Source of the DNA: UMGS1696 sp045643285
GTDB taxonomy: Bacteria; Bacillota; Clostridia; Oscillospirales; CAG-272
Assembly: GCA_045643285.1 (NCBI GenBank)
Contig: JAZUKN010000058.1
Span: forward strand, 62,001-126,000
Length of the DNA stretch: 64,000 bases
Direction: 5' to 3'
The notes beneath the pieces are model-generated. The model was not told where the DNA came from, did no database searches, and saw only the letters and a program-made list of their open reading frames with translations. The position numbers and the translations under genes are program-made. Shown in pieces: positions 32,325 through 40,999 of the stretch (position 1 is the stretch's first letter; the number at the start of each line of letters is the position of its first letter).

Positions 32325-33653
32325 ATGGAAAAAATCAAAGAAAAACAGACATTCGGCTACACGCCGGATGAATACAAAAAGTTCCGCTTCTGGGGGATCA
32401 TGTTCCTCGTGCTGTTCTCGCTCCTTTACTGCACGCTGTACTGCACGCGCAACAACCTTGACGCGGTAAAACAGCAGATGATCGACGACATGAACTGGTC
32501 AAAAGCCGACGTCGGACTTATCGGTACCGCGCTCTTCTGGGCGTACGGCATCGGTCAGCTCATAAGCGGACGTCTCTCCGAGATCGTCGGCACGAACAAA
32601 ATGCTCGTCCTCTGCGTCGGTGCGTCGGCTACACTTTCGGTGATCGCCGGCTTCCAGTCGAAGCTGTGGGTGATCGTCGTTCTGTGGGTATTCAACGGAC
32701 TGTTCCAGTCAATGGCGTGGGCGCCCGGCATCGCCGCTATCACAAAATGGTGGCCCGGCTCGTCCCGCGGATTTGCCATGGGATATGTGAACGCATTCTC
32801 CGGCTTTGCAAATGCGATATGCTCGCTTGCGGTAGTGTTCTCGCTCCGCGTCCTGCCGTCTCTCGGTTGGAGAAGTGCGGCATTCGTTCCGGCAGTGTTC
32901 CCCGTGGTGATGCTGATAATCTTCCTCGCCTCGACAAAATCCTCGCCCGAGAAGATCGGTCTGCAAGAATACAAGGAAGACGACCCCGAAAAAGCGGCGC
33001 AGGAAGCCGAAATGCGCGAGATCGTCAAAACGAAAGGCGCGCTCTATCCGTTCAAGTACGTTCTCTCAAACAAGAGCTTCATTATCTGGATAGTTGTCGC
33101 GTTCGTCACGGGTGTTGCAAGATACGGACTCGTGAGCTGGATCCCCGTCTATTTCAAAGAAGCGTTTGACATCGACGTTGCAAGCGGACTTCTCCAGTCG
33201 CTCGTTCTGCCTGTCGGCATGGGCGTCGGCACGCTCGTCATCCCTGCGCTCACAGACGTTATCTGGAAAGAAAACCGTCTCTACCACGTTATTCTCTCCT
33301 CCGTCATAGGTGCAGTCGCCGTTGCAGGCTTCATGTTCCTCGATCCGAGAACGACAGTGGGGCTGGTGCTCGTCGAAGTGCTTCTGTTCGTCGCCGGATT
33401 CTTCATCTACGCGGTAAACGGCATCACATGGGCGTTTGCGGCTGACATCGGCGGACGAGTCTTCTCCGGCACATCGTCGGGTATGCTCAACTTCTTCTGC
33501 TACATGGGTTCTGCCGTTCAGTCCCTTGTGTACGGCTTCCTCAGCGAAAAGTTCGGCTGGACTGTAGTGTTCATCTCCATTTCCGCGTTCTGCCTGCTCG
33601 TTGCGGCGATAAGTGCGATTACTGTTATAGTTTCAAAACGCAAATCAAAATAA
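32325..33653 (+). CDS. MFS transporter, GlpT/UhpT-like
   Basis: 442 residues, twelve membrane helices. 'YCTLYCTRNNLDAVKQQM', 'ALFWAYGIGQLISGRLSE' and 'GLFQSMAWAPGIAAITKWWP' resemble the organophosphate:phosphate antiporter branch (GlpT, UhpT, PgtP). It likely imports a phosphorylated sugar or glycerol derivative. The divergent RpiR regulator, whose family senses sugar phosphates, supports this. The exact substrate is unknown. Confidence 0.9.
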   Translation: MEKIKEKQTFGYTPDEYKKFRFWGIMFLVLFSLLYCTLYCTRNNLDAVKQQMIDDMNWSKADVGLIGTALFWAYGIGQLISGRLSEIVGTNKMLVLCVGASATLSVIAGFQSKLWVIVVLWVFNGLFQSMAWAPGIAAITKWWPGSSRGFAMGYVNAFSGFANAICSLAVVFSLRVLPSLGWRSAAFVPAVFPVVMLIIFLASTKSSPEKIGLQEYKEDDPEKAAQEAEMREIVKTKGALYPFKYVLSNKSFIIWIVVAFVTGVARYGLVSWIPVYFKEAFDIDVASGLLQSLVLPVGMGVGTLVIPALTDVIWKENRLYHVILSSVIGAVAVAGFMFLDPRTTVGLVLVEVLLFVAGFFIYAVNGITWAFAADIGGRVFSGTSSGMLNFFCYMGSAVQSLVYGFLSEKFGWTVVFISISAFCLLVAAISAITVIVSKRKSK

Positions 33654-33675
33654 ACCGATAAAACCGAATATTTTT

Positions 33676-33721
33676 CCTCCGTTTCTGCAATAATACGAAA
33701 AAGCAGAACGGAGGTTTTTTT
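33676..33721 (+). terminator. Terminator whose stem holds the ptsH ribosome-binding site
   Basis: CCTCCGTT-t-CTGC (33676-33688) pairs with GCAGAACGGAGG (33703-33714), then seven T (33715-33721) and directly the ptsH ATG at 33722. The only good Shine-Dalgarno sequence for ptsH is the CGGAGG in the right arm. The element therefore ends the MFS transcript and, in read-through RNA, hides the ptsH start. Confidence 0.75.
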
Positions 33722-33982
33722 ATGGAAAAAGCAAGCTACACAATAAACGACAAAAACGGCATCCACGCACGTCCCGCCGGACTGATCGTGCAGACGGCAA
33801 AGCAGTATTCGTCGTCCGTCTCGCTCACCTGCGGCGACAAAACAGCGGACTGCAAAAAGCTCATTGAGCTGATGCAGCTCGGCGTAAAGAGCGGCGACAC
33901 CGTGACTCTTTCAGCCGTCGGTGACGATTCCGCGGAAGCCATTTCGGGACTTACGGAAACCTTGCGCCGCGCGGGTCTTTGA
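33722..33982 (+). CDS. ptsH: HPr-family phosphocarrier protein
   Basis: 86 residues. 'NGIHARPAG' carries the phosphoryl-accepting His15. The segment usually holding regulatory Ser46 (consensus KSIMGVMSLG) reads KKLIELMQLG, with Lys46 in place of Ser, so phosphorylation by HPr kinase at that site is not possible. HPr passes phosphate from enzyme I to sugar-specific EII proteins. Ten bases before ptsI. Its ribosome-binding site lies in a terminator stem. It may be a second, specialised HPr rather than the main one. Confidence 0.93.
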   Translation: MEKASYTINDKNGIHARPAGLIVQTAKQYSSSVSLTCGDKTADCKKLIELMQLGVKSGDTVTLSAVGDDSAEAISGLTETLRRAGL

Positions 33983-33991
33983 GGTCGTTCT

Positions 33992-35644
33992 ATGGAAATA
34001 ATCAGCGGAAAAGGAACGTCGGACGGCGTTGTAATGGGAAAGGTGCGCGTACTGAGGCGTGCGTCGCAAAGTCCGTCACTCAGGAAAGCACAGTCTACCC
34101 CCGACGAAGAAAAAGAACGTGCCGAAAAAGCTCTTTTGTCCGTCGGAGAAGAGCTTGATTCGCTTTACGAAAGTGCGCTCGCGCGTGTCGGAGAGAGTGA
34201 AGCGGCGATTTTTGAGATACACAAAATGATGCTTGAAGACGAGGATTTTACAGGCGCGGTCTTCGGCTATATCGGCGGCGGTGCTGTCGCAGAGGATGCC
34301 GTACACCGTGCCGGAGAAGAGATAGCGCGCCGCTTCCGTGAAATGGACACGGAATATATGCGTGCTCGTGCGGCGGACATCACGGCGGTGAGCGGACGGG
34401 TGTGCGAGATACTCTCCGGCGGCAAGGACAGCTTCACGCTGACCGAGCCTGTTATCGTCGCGGCAGACGATCTCACGCCTGCCGAAACCGTAGGGCTTGA
34501 CAGGGATATGCTCCTCGGCTTCGTGACAAAGGGCGGCAGCGATATGTCTCACACTGCGATACTTGCGCGGATGATGGGTATTCCTGCCGTTGTTCGCGCG
34601 GAAGCACTTGACTTATCCGGCTCGTCCATCGACGGAAAAACGGCGATGCTCGACGGAGCGGACGGAAAACTCTATATAGAACCCGACGAGAGCGTGACGC
34701 GCACCTACCGTGAATCGGTCCGCGCGGCAGTCGAAGAGACGCACCGACTGGAGCTGATGCGCGGAAAAAGAATAAAAAACCGGGACGGCGAGCGGATATA
34801 CGTCACGGCGAACATTGGCGAACCTGCCGACGTCGACGAAGCCGTAAAGAACGACGCGGAAGGGATAGGGCTGTACCGCAGTGAGTTCATTTTCATGCGC
34901 CGTCAGTCGCCGCCGACGGAGGACGAGCAGTTTCTCATTTACAGAGACGCAGTCGAAAAAATGCGCGGCGCGGAATGTGTGGTACGCACGCTCGACGTAG
35001 GCGCGGACAAGAAGATACCGTACCTCTCCTACGGCAAAGGGGAGGCAAATCCGGCGCTCGGCATCCGTGCGGTGCGGCTGTGTCTGAGAATGCCCGAGCT
35101 TCTTCTGACGCAGTTCCGTGCGCTCTACCGTGCGGCGGCTTACGGCAATATTTCGGCGATGATACCGATGATCGTACTGCCGTCGGAGGTGGAGCGAGTG
35201 CTTGAGATTGCAAAGGAAGCGCGTGATTCGCTCGACGCGGACGGGCTGAGATACGGCAAAATGAAGATAGGCATAATGATAGAAACGCCGTCAGCCGCAG
35301 TCCTCGCAGACCTGCTCGCACCTATGGTAGACTTTTTCTCGATAGGCACGAACGACCTCGTCCAGTACACGCTCGCCGCCGACCGCGAGAATCCCGACGT
35401 CGCTTATCTGACGGACCCGCTGCCGGAGAGCGTGAGGAGATTTATCTCGATGACCTGTTCCGCCGCGCGGAGAGAGGGAATATCCGTCTGCGTCTGCGGT
35501 GAGATCGGCGCGGACACCGAAGTCACGGAATTTCTGCTCGACGCAGGTGTGACGAAGCTGTCCGTAGCCCCTGCGAAGATACTGAAGGTGCGCGAAAAAG
35601 TCGCCGAATGCGCCGAAAGTGACGAAAAGGTAAAGTTACGGTAA
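33992..35644 (+). CDS. ptsI: PTS enzyme I (phosphoenolpyruvate-protein phosphotransferase)
   Basis: 550 residues, near the usual 570. The active-site His is His187 in GGSDMSHTAILARMMGIPAV. C-terminal PEP-binding barrel: 'GIGLYRSEFIFM', 'RTLDVGADKKIPYL', 'NPALGIRAVRLCL', 'IGIMIETPSAA' and 'FFSIGTNDLVQYTLAADR', then 'VCGEIGAD' with the catalytic Cys. Transfers phosphate from PEP to HPr. Read directly after ptsH (GAGG upstream). Confidence 0.96.
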   Translation: MEIISGKGTSDGVVMGKVRVLRRASQSPSLRKAQSTPDEEKERAEKALLSVGEELDSLYESALARVGESEAAIFEIHKMMLEDEDFTGAVFGYIGGGAVAEDAVHRAGEEIARRFREMDTEYMRARAADITAVSGRVCEILSGGKDSFTLTEPVIVAADDLTPAETVGLDRDMLLGFVTKGGSDMSHTAILARMMGIPAVVRAEALDLSGSSIDGKTAMLDGADGKLYIEPDESVTRTYRESVRAAVEETHRLELMRGKRIKNRDGERIYVTANIGEPADVDEAVKNDAEGIGLYRSEFIFMRRQSPPTEDEQFLIYRDAVEKMRGAECVVRTLDVGADKKIPYLSYGKGEANPALGIRAVRLCLRMPELLLTQFRALYRAAAYGNISAMIPMIVLPSEVERVLEIAKEARDSLDADGLRYGKMKIGIMIETPSAAVLADLLAPMVDFFSIGTNDLVQYTLAADRENPDVAYLTDPLPESVRRFISMTCSAARREGISVCVCGEIGADTEVTEFLLDAGVTKLSVAPAKILKVREKVAECAESDEKVKLR

Positions 35645-35661
35645 ATTTCAGAAAAAATCCA

Positions 35662-35690
35662 TTGATAAAAGAGCAGCTTTTTGTTATAAT
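35662..35690 (+). promoter_or_regulatory. Promoter
   Basis: TTGATA (35662-35667), 17-bp spacer, TATAAT (35685-35690), upstream of the gene at 35733. Confidence 0.75.
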
Positions 35691-35732
35691 ATATGATGTA
35701 CGGATGTTGCCGTACCGAAAGGAATCGCCGAC

Positions 35733-36044
35733 GTGAAAAATACGTTCATTGACGACACTGTGAGAACGTGGAACCGCGTATGCGACTGCGCCGGAAAAAC
35801 AAATCCCCTCTGCACGCGCAAGACCTTCCGTATGGAAGACGAATACTTCCGCAAGAACGCGCCGGACGACGAAAAAATGAAGTTCGAAGTGGCGATGAGC
35901 GCGGAGAACTATGTCATAGCAGTTGCCGCAGTGGCAGTCGGCGTGATAGTTCTCATGAAGATCTCGTCCTGCGTCCGCCGCTCACGCGAAAAGAAGCGGA
36001 TCGAAAGACGGATGAAGCAGAAATACTGCAAATGCGGAAAATAA
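35733..36044 (+). CDS. Small membrane protein of unknown function
   Basis: 103 residues from a GTG start with AAAGGA upstream and a good promoter. One membrane helix (about 60-79, YVIAVAAVAVGVIVLMKISS), a soluble N-terminus with three cysteines (CDCAGKTNPLC) and a highly basic C-terminal tail (RRSREKKRIERRMKQKYCKCGK). No family recognised. Confidence 0.65.
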   Translation: MKNTFIDDTVRTWNRVCDCAGKTNPLCTRKTFRMEDEYFRKNAPDDEKMKFEVAMSAENYVIAVAAVAVGVIVLMKISSCVRRSREKKRIERRMKQKYCKCGK

Positions 36045-36099
36045 GACGAGTGCGGTAAGACAAGACAAAAAGTGCGGACAAAATCCGCACGGTACATAG

Positions 36100-36725
36100 A
36101 CAGAGTGAAGTTTTTCACTTCGTGAAAAGTGAAGTATTCGCGTGAGCGAAAGAGAAGTTCGCCTTCGGCGAGTGAAGTTGTGCCTTCGGCACAGATAAGG
36201 AAGAAAACGTCGGAGACGTTTTCAAATTGATTTATCTGTCCTGCGTATGTATACGCGGCGGACGGCTTCATTTGTCCAAACCTATCGTTTGGGTTCGGGA
36301 TTTGTCCTGCGCGGACGGCGCACAAGAGGACCACCGTGGCCCTCTTGTGAATCACCCCGCCAGAGGGGAAGGGACTTCGTCCAATTCCCCTCTGGACTCC
36401 CTTTGTTACAAAGCGAATGCGACGTTCTCGAGGATTAAACCCGTGAGGTGATAGCGCGCTGCCGCTCATTATATAAGAAAACGTAATTGTTAATAAATGA
36501 TAAGATATGCTCATAATTTGCATTTTCTTTGCAACAAAGGGGATTCCAAAGGGGGGAATGCGAAGCCCTTCCCCCTTTGGTCGTGTGGATTCATAAGGAG
36601 TCCGCGAAAGGACTCCTTATGGACCGTCCGTCAGGACAAAAGAATGAAATTGAAAACACGAAGTGTGTATTCCACTTTTCACGAAGTGAAAAAATTCACT
36701 GTCACGAAGTGACAATATCACTGCA
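36100..36725. repeat. Intergenic mosaic repeat, copy R4
   Basis: Left arm: GTGAAGT-spaced mini-palindromes (TTTTCAC-ttc-GTGAAAA, TCGCC-ttc-GGCGA, TGTGCC-ttc-GGCACA; about 36102-36196). Then GAAAACGTC-gga-GACGTTTTC (36203-36223), GTATGTATACGC near 36245, hairpins with GGGGAAGG, and the core 36398-36542 bounded by TCCCTTTGTTACAAAG and CTTTGCAACAAAGGGG. Right side: hairpins and an inverted array ending about 18 bases before the PBP gene. No gene in it. Confidence 0.85.
36398..36542 (+). repeat. 145-bp core with 16-bp inverted ends (in R4)
   Basis: Ends TCCCTTTGTTACAAAG (36398-36413) and CTTTGCAACAAAGGGG (36527-36542) are inverted repeats with two mismatches. Inside is GATAGCGCGCTGCCGCTCAT. Orientation opposite to the copy at 42347-42490. 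Confidence 0.75.
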
Positions 36726-36742
36726 AAAGGAGGCCTTTTGCC

Positions 36743-38875
36743 ATGCGGCGTGCCGACAGCTTTATACGTTACATAGCCATTGCGGCGTTCTTCCTCGTAG
36801 TCGTTTTCATCTACACCGGACGGCTGCTTTATCTGCAGGTATCCGGTCAGGACTACTACACGATGTCAACGCCGACCGTTTATTATACCAGAACAGAAAA
36901 AATACAGGCACAGCGCGGCGAGATCTACGACAGAAACGGCGTCCCACTCGTCACGAACGACTACCGCTACGCCGTCTCGCTCGATTATTCGTCAATGCCG
37001 GACACACAGGCGGAAAAGAACGAAATGATCCTCGACGTTCTCCGTATGGCGGCGCGGCTCGGTGAAGAAAGTACGCTCGTCGAGCCGAAACCAACGCTTG
37101 ACTACACCGTCACGGGCGGCGGAATATCGTTCTCCTATCCTCAGTCGTTCGCCGAGACTGTCCGCGGAAAAAGATACCTGCGGCTGATCGGGGAAATGAA
37201 TCTCTCCGATGCTCCTATCGAAGAACAGACGGAGGCGCTTATGCTCCGCTACGGCATAATGTCGTCGGAAAAGAACAAAAAGACGAACAAGCCCGAATAC
37301 TTCTACAACTACTCCTACGAGATAGCGGCAGAGCTGCTTGAGATACGGCTCGACATGGAGCTGTCGGGATTTTCTCCCTCTCAGTCGTACAAAATGGCGG
37401 ACGACGTTTCGATCTCGTTCATCTCTGCCGCCCAAGAAAAATATATGCGCGGTCTGATCGTTTCCGTTGAAGCGTCGCGCGTGTACGAATACCCGGGCTA
37501 CGCAACGCACATCCTCGGACGTATGAGCAAGATCCCCGGCGACCGTGCGGAATACTACACCGAAAAGGGCTATCCGCTTGACGCAACAGTCGGCGTATCC
37601 GGCGCAGAGGCGGCGTTTGAAGATTATCTCCGCGGCATCGACGGCACGCTGACCGTCACCGAGGACGAATACGGCAACGTCATCTCCACCGAAGTAACGA
37701 AAGAACCCGTCGCAGGCAAGGATATTTACCTGACGGTCGACATAAATATGCAGATGCTCGCCGAACAGGCGCTCGCCGAAAACATCATGCAGATACGCGC
37801 GGAAGCCAACCCGAACAAAGCTCTGACAGGTGAAGACGCTTCCGCAGGCGCACTCGTCGTCGAAGACATCGCCACGGGTGAGATGCTCGCCATGGCGTCT
37901 TATCCGACGTACAATCTCGCCACGTTCTCCGAGGACTACTCCTCCCTCGCCGCAGACCCGACGTCCCCGTTCCTCAACAGGGCACTGAACGGACGGTACG
38001 CACCAGGCTCGACGTTCAAGATAGGCGTTTCCGTAGCCGCGCTGTCCGAGGGAACTATCTCAAAAGACACAGTCATCGACGCGCAGGGCGTCTACACCTA
38101 CTACGCCGATTCCGGCTTCACGCCGCGCTGCTGGATAAACCTCCTCTACGGTCAGAAGCACGGTCCGATCAAGGTCGTCGAGGCGATACAGGAATCGTGC
38201 AACTGCTTCTTCTATGAGGTCGGGCGGCTCCTCACGATCGAAACGATGAACGAATACTGCCGCCACTACGGTCTCGGTCAGCCCACCGGAATGGAGCTCT
38301 CCGAATCAACGGGCATTCTTGCAGGTCCCGACTACAGAGCAGAACACGGGCTTGGTCAGTGGTCCCCCGGTGACACGATAACCGCGGCTATCGGTCAGTC
38401 CGACAACCTTTTCACTCCCGTGCAGATCTCAAACTACATAGCAACCATCCTCAACAGAGGCACGCGGTACAACGCGCACATCCTCAAAGAAGTCCGCGAG
38501 TACACGGGCGAAACATCGCTCGCCGTAAAGCCAACCGTCGCCGACAAGATAAAAATCTCCGCCGAAGTCCTCTCTACCGTAAAAGAGGGGATGCGCGGCG
38601 TTATGGACAACGGCTCCGCTGCATCCGTCTTCAAGGATTACGAAGTCTCGGTCGGCGGCAAAACAGGTACGGCGCAGGTCTACACCGACCGTTCCGACAA
38701 CGGCGTCATGGTGGCGTTCGCGCCGTTCGACAATCCTCAGATCGTTGTAACGAGCGTCATCGAACAGGCATCCGGCGGCACGGAAGCCGGCTACTGCATA
38801 AAGGACGTATTCGATTTCTACTTCGGACTTGACGAAAACGGTACTGACGAAAATGAAACAGAAAATGAAAACTGA
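36743..38875 (+). CDS. Penicillin-binding protein 2-type D,D-transpeptidase
   Basis: 710 residues: short cytoplasmic tail, one membrane helix (about 9-31), a dimerization domain beginning 'AQRGEIYDRNGVPL', and a transpeptidase domain with Ser423-x-x-Lys426 (PGSTFK), Ser485-Cys-Asn487 and Lys640-Thr-Gly642 (GGKTGTAQ). It cross-links peptidoglycan outside the membrane. With mreBCD 11 kb away it could serve elongation (PBP2/MrdA) though septal or sporulation roles (PBP3/SpoVD types) cannot be excluded. AAAGGAGG upstream. Acidic Asn/Glu tail at the C-terminus; overlaps nth. Confidence 0.93.
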   Translation: MRRADSFIRYIAIAAFFLVVVFIYTGRLLYLQVSGQDYYTMSTPTVYYTRTEKIQAQRGEIYDRNGVPLVTNDYRYAVSLDYSSMPDTQAEKNEMILDVLRMAARLGEESTLVEPKPTLDYTVTGGGISFSYPQSFAETVRGKRYLRLIGEMNLSDAPIEEQTEALMLRYGIMSSEKNKKTNKPEYFYNYSYEIAAELLEIRLDMELSGFSPSQSYKMADDVSISFISAAQEKYMRGLIVSVEASRVYEYPGYATHILGRMSKIPGDRAEYYTEKGYPLDATVGVSGAEAAFEDYLRGIDGTLTVTEDEYGNVISTEVTKEPVAGKDIYLTVDINMQMLAEQALAENIMQIRAEANPNKALTGEDASAGALVVEDIATGEMLAMASYPTYNLATFSEDYSSLAADPTSPFLNRALNGRYAPGSTFKIGVSVAALSEGTISKDTVIDAQGVYTYYADSGFTPRCWINLLYGQKHGPIKVVEAIQESCNCFFYEVGRLLTIETMNEYCRHYGLGQPTGMELSESTGILAGPDYRAEHGLGQWSPGDTITAAIGQSDNLFTPVQISNYIATILNRGTRYNAHILKEVREYTGETSLAVKPTVADKIKISAEVLSTVKEGMRGVMDNGSAASVFKDYEVSVGGKTGTAQVYTDRSDNGVMVAFAPFDNPQIVVTSVIEQASGGTEAGYCIKDVFDFYFGLDENGTDENETENEN

Positions 38876-39515
38876 AACAAAAACACCGGACATACATAAG
38901 ATAATCTCCGTGCTGAAAGAACGCTATCCTGACGCGGAATGCTCGCTCGACTATTCCGGAGACGCTTTTCGTCTCCTCGTGGAAGCACGGCTTTCGGCTC
39001 AATGCACCGACGCGCGTGTGAACATCGTCGCCGTTCCGCTTTTCTCGAAATATCCGACAGTTTACGATATGGCTACGGCGGACATCGGAGAGCTTGAAGA
39101 AATAATCCGTCCGTGCGGACTGTATCACACAAAAGCCGAAAGCCTTATCGGTATGGCGAAAATGCTCGTCGCGGAGTACGGCGGAAAAGTGCCGGACACA
39201 ATGGAAGAACTGCTCGCGCTTCCCGGAGTCGGCAGAAAGATAGCAAACCTCGTCCTCGGCGACATTTACGGCATCCCCGGCATCGTCGCGGACACGCACT
39301 GCATACGGCTGAACGGACGCTTCGGCTTCTACGCGGAGGAAATAAAAGACCCCGCAAAGGTCGAAAAAATACTCTCGTCCGTCGTTCCGGCAGAAGAACA
39401 GTCGGCGTACTGCCACAGAATGGTGCTGTTCGGCAGAGAGATATGCGACGCGCGCTCACCGAAATGCGGAGAATGTCCGCTGAGCGGCGAGTGCCGGCAT
39501 TTTAGCTTGAAATAA
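38865..39515 (+). CDS. nth: Endonuclease III (DNA glycosylase/AP lyase)
   Basis: 216 residues from ATG 38865 (38853 and 38829 are possible alternatives; no clear ribosome-binding site). Helix-hairpin-helix LPGVGRKIANLVLG with the catalytic Lys, 'VADTHCIRL' with the catalytic Asp, and the [4Fe-4S] cluster cysteines spaced C-x6-C-x2-C-x5-C at the end (CDARSPKCGECPLSGEC). Removes oxidised pyrimidines. Overlaps the end of the PBP gene by 11 bases. Confidence 0.95.
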   Translation: MKTETKTPDIHKIISVLKERYPDAECSLDYSGDAFRLLVEARLSAQCTDARVNIVAVPLFSKYPTVYDMATADIGELEEIIRPCGLYHTKAESLIGMAKMLVAEYGGKVPDTMEELLALPGVGRKIANLVLGDIYGIPGIVADTHCIRLNGRFGFYAEEIKDPAKVEKILSSVVPAEEQSAYCHRMVLFGREICDARSPKCGECPLSGECRHFSLK

Positions 39516-39535
39516 CAAAATACATACAGGAACAA

Positions 39536-40780
39536 ATGAACGATATGAAACAACAATCGTTTTCGATGCCGCTTCCCGAACCCGTTATGTTCGTGCTTGA
39601 TCGGCTGTACGCGGCAGACTACACAGCATACTGCGTCGGCGGATGCGTGCGCGATTCGCTTATGGGGAAAGTGCCGTCCGACTACGATGTGACGACCTCC
39701 GCGCGCCCAGACGAGATGAAATCAGTCTTCTCGGGTGAGCGAGTAGTCGAAACGGGACTGAAGCACGGCACGCTGACGGTGGTCCGCGACAAAATGAACA
39801 TCGAGATAACGACGTACCGCATCGACGGCGACTACGGAGACTGCCGCCACCCCGAAAGCGTGACGTTCACCGACCGTCTCTCCGACGATCTGTGCCGCCG
39901 CGACTTCACGGTAAACGCCATGGCGTACTCACCGCGCGACGGACTTGTCGATCTGTACGGCGGTCAGGCGGACATCCGCGCCCGTGTGATCCGATGTGTA
40001 GGACGGGCGGAGGAACGCTTCTCCGAAGACGGGCTGAGGATACTCCGTGCGCTCCGTTTTTCGTCGGTCCTCGGCTTCACGCCGGACGAAGAATGCGCCG
40101 CCGCCGTATACAGTCTCACGCCGCTTCTCTCGAAAATATCGCGCGAACGCATATACGCAGAGCTTACAAAGCTGATCTGCGGTCGTAATGCCGTAGCGAT
40201 CATGCGTGACTTTGCTCCGGTCATCGCGTTCTCCCTTGGCACAGACGAAACCGCCGTAAAAAATGCGGCTGATTCATACGAAAAAGACAGCGGCACGCCC
40301 TCTGCGGTGATGCGTTACGCGCTCTTACTCTCCGACTGCGACGAAAAAACGGGCGAACGGATCTTTGATTCGCTCAAGCCCTCACGAGAAGAAAAACGCG
40401 CGGTCCTGCAGTTCCTCGCATACCGCGACACACGCACGCCGGACGAATACACCACTCGTAAGCTGATCTCGGAGACGGACGACTCCTTCCCCGAAAAGCT
40501 CGCGCGTTTTCGCTATCTTAAAGGCAAAACCACAGCCGCGGAATACGATACCGCCGTTCGGCTGAGTGAAAAAGTCAGGAGCGAGAACAAGTGCCGTTCG
40601 CTCGGAATGCTGGCGATAAACGGAAACGATCTTCGCGCCCTCGGCCTCACGGGAGCAGAGATCGGACGCGCGCTGTCGTTGCTACTTGACGCGGTAATGC
40701 GTGAGGAGACCGAAAATTCAACAGATAAACTGACTGAATATGCAAAATCGTACCTGAAAAATGAAGTAAATGTAAAATGA
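39536..40780 (+). CDS. cca: CCA-adding tRNA nucleotidyltransferase
   Basis: 414 residues, class II poly(A) polymerase/CCA family: Gly35-Gly36 (YCVGGCVRD), Asp49-x-Asp51 (SDYDVTT), motif B 'RRDFTVNAMAY', and 'RFSEDGLRILRALRFSS'. Adds or repairs the 3' CCA of tRNAs; neither tRNA in this window encodes CCA, consistent with need for it. AGGA upstream. Overlaps the next gene by 4 bases. Confidence 0.95.
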   Translation: MNDMKQQSFSMPLPEPVMFVLDRLYAADYTAYCVGGCVRDSLMGKVPSDYDVTTSARPDEMKSVFSGERVVETGLKHGTLTVVRDKMNIEITTYRIDGDYGDCRHPESVTFTDRLSDDLCRRDFTVNAMAYSPRDGLVDLYGGQADIRARVIRCVGRAEERFSEDGLRILRALRFSSVLGFTPDEECAAAVYSLTPLLSKISRERIYAELTKLICGRNAVAIMRDFAPVIAFSLGTDETAVKNAADSYEKDSGTPSAVMRYALLLSDCDEKTGERIFDSLKPSREEKRAVLQFLAYRDTRTPDEYTTRKLISETDDSFPEKLARFRYLKGKTTAAEYDTAVRLSEKVRSENKCRSLGMLAINGNDLRALGLTGAEIGRALSLLLDAVMREETENSTDKLTEYAKSYLKNEVNVK

Positions 40781-40980
40781 AAACGAAGAAAATGCAAAAA
40801 AATGCGCCTACACCTTGTGAAACGTGCGCGTATTATGATATAATCGACGATGACGGAACATACGGCTGTGTCGTGGACGTTGACGAGGACGATCTCTACA
40901 GGGAACGCTCGGACACACGCGCCGCCTGTCCGTTTTACAAATTTTACGACGAATACAAGTCCGTGCAGAAGCAGATCTGA
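40777..40980 (+). CDS. DUF6472-like small Cys protein
   Basis: 67 residues: 'CETCAYYDIIDDDGTYGCVVDVDEDDLYR...CPFYKFYDEYKSVQKQ'. The C-x2-C...C...C pattern with acidic middle and a 'CP-Y' motif followed by 'EY-V-KQ' matches DUF6472, small Clostridia proteins of unknown function that probably bind metal. Coupled by ATGA to cca. Confidence 0.75.
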   Translation: MKTKKMQKNAPTPCETCAYYDIIDDDGTYGCVVDVDEDDLYRERSDTRAACPFYKFYDEYKSVQKQI

Positions 40981-40999
40981 GAGAGGAATGGTCTATAAT

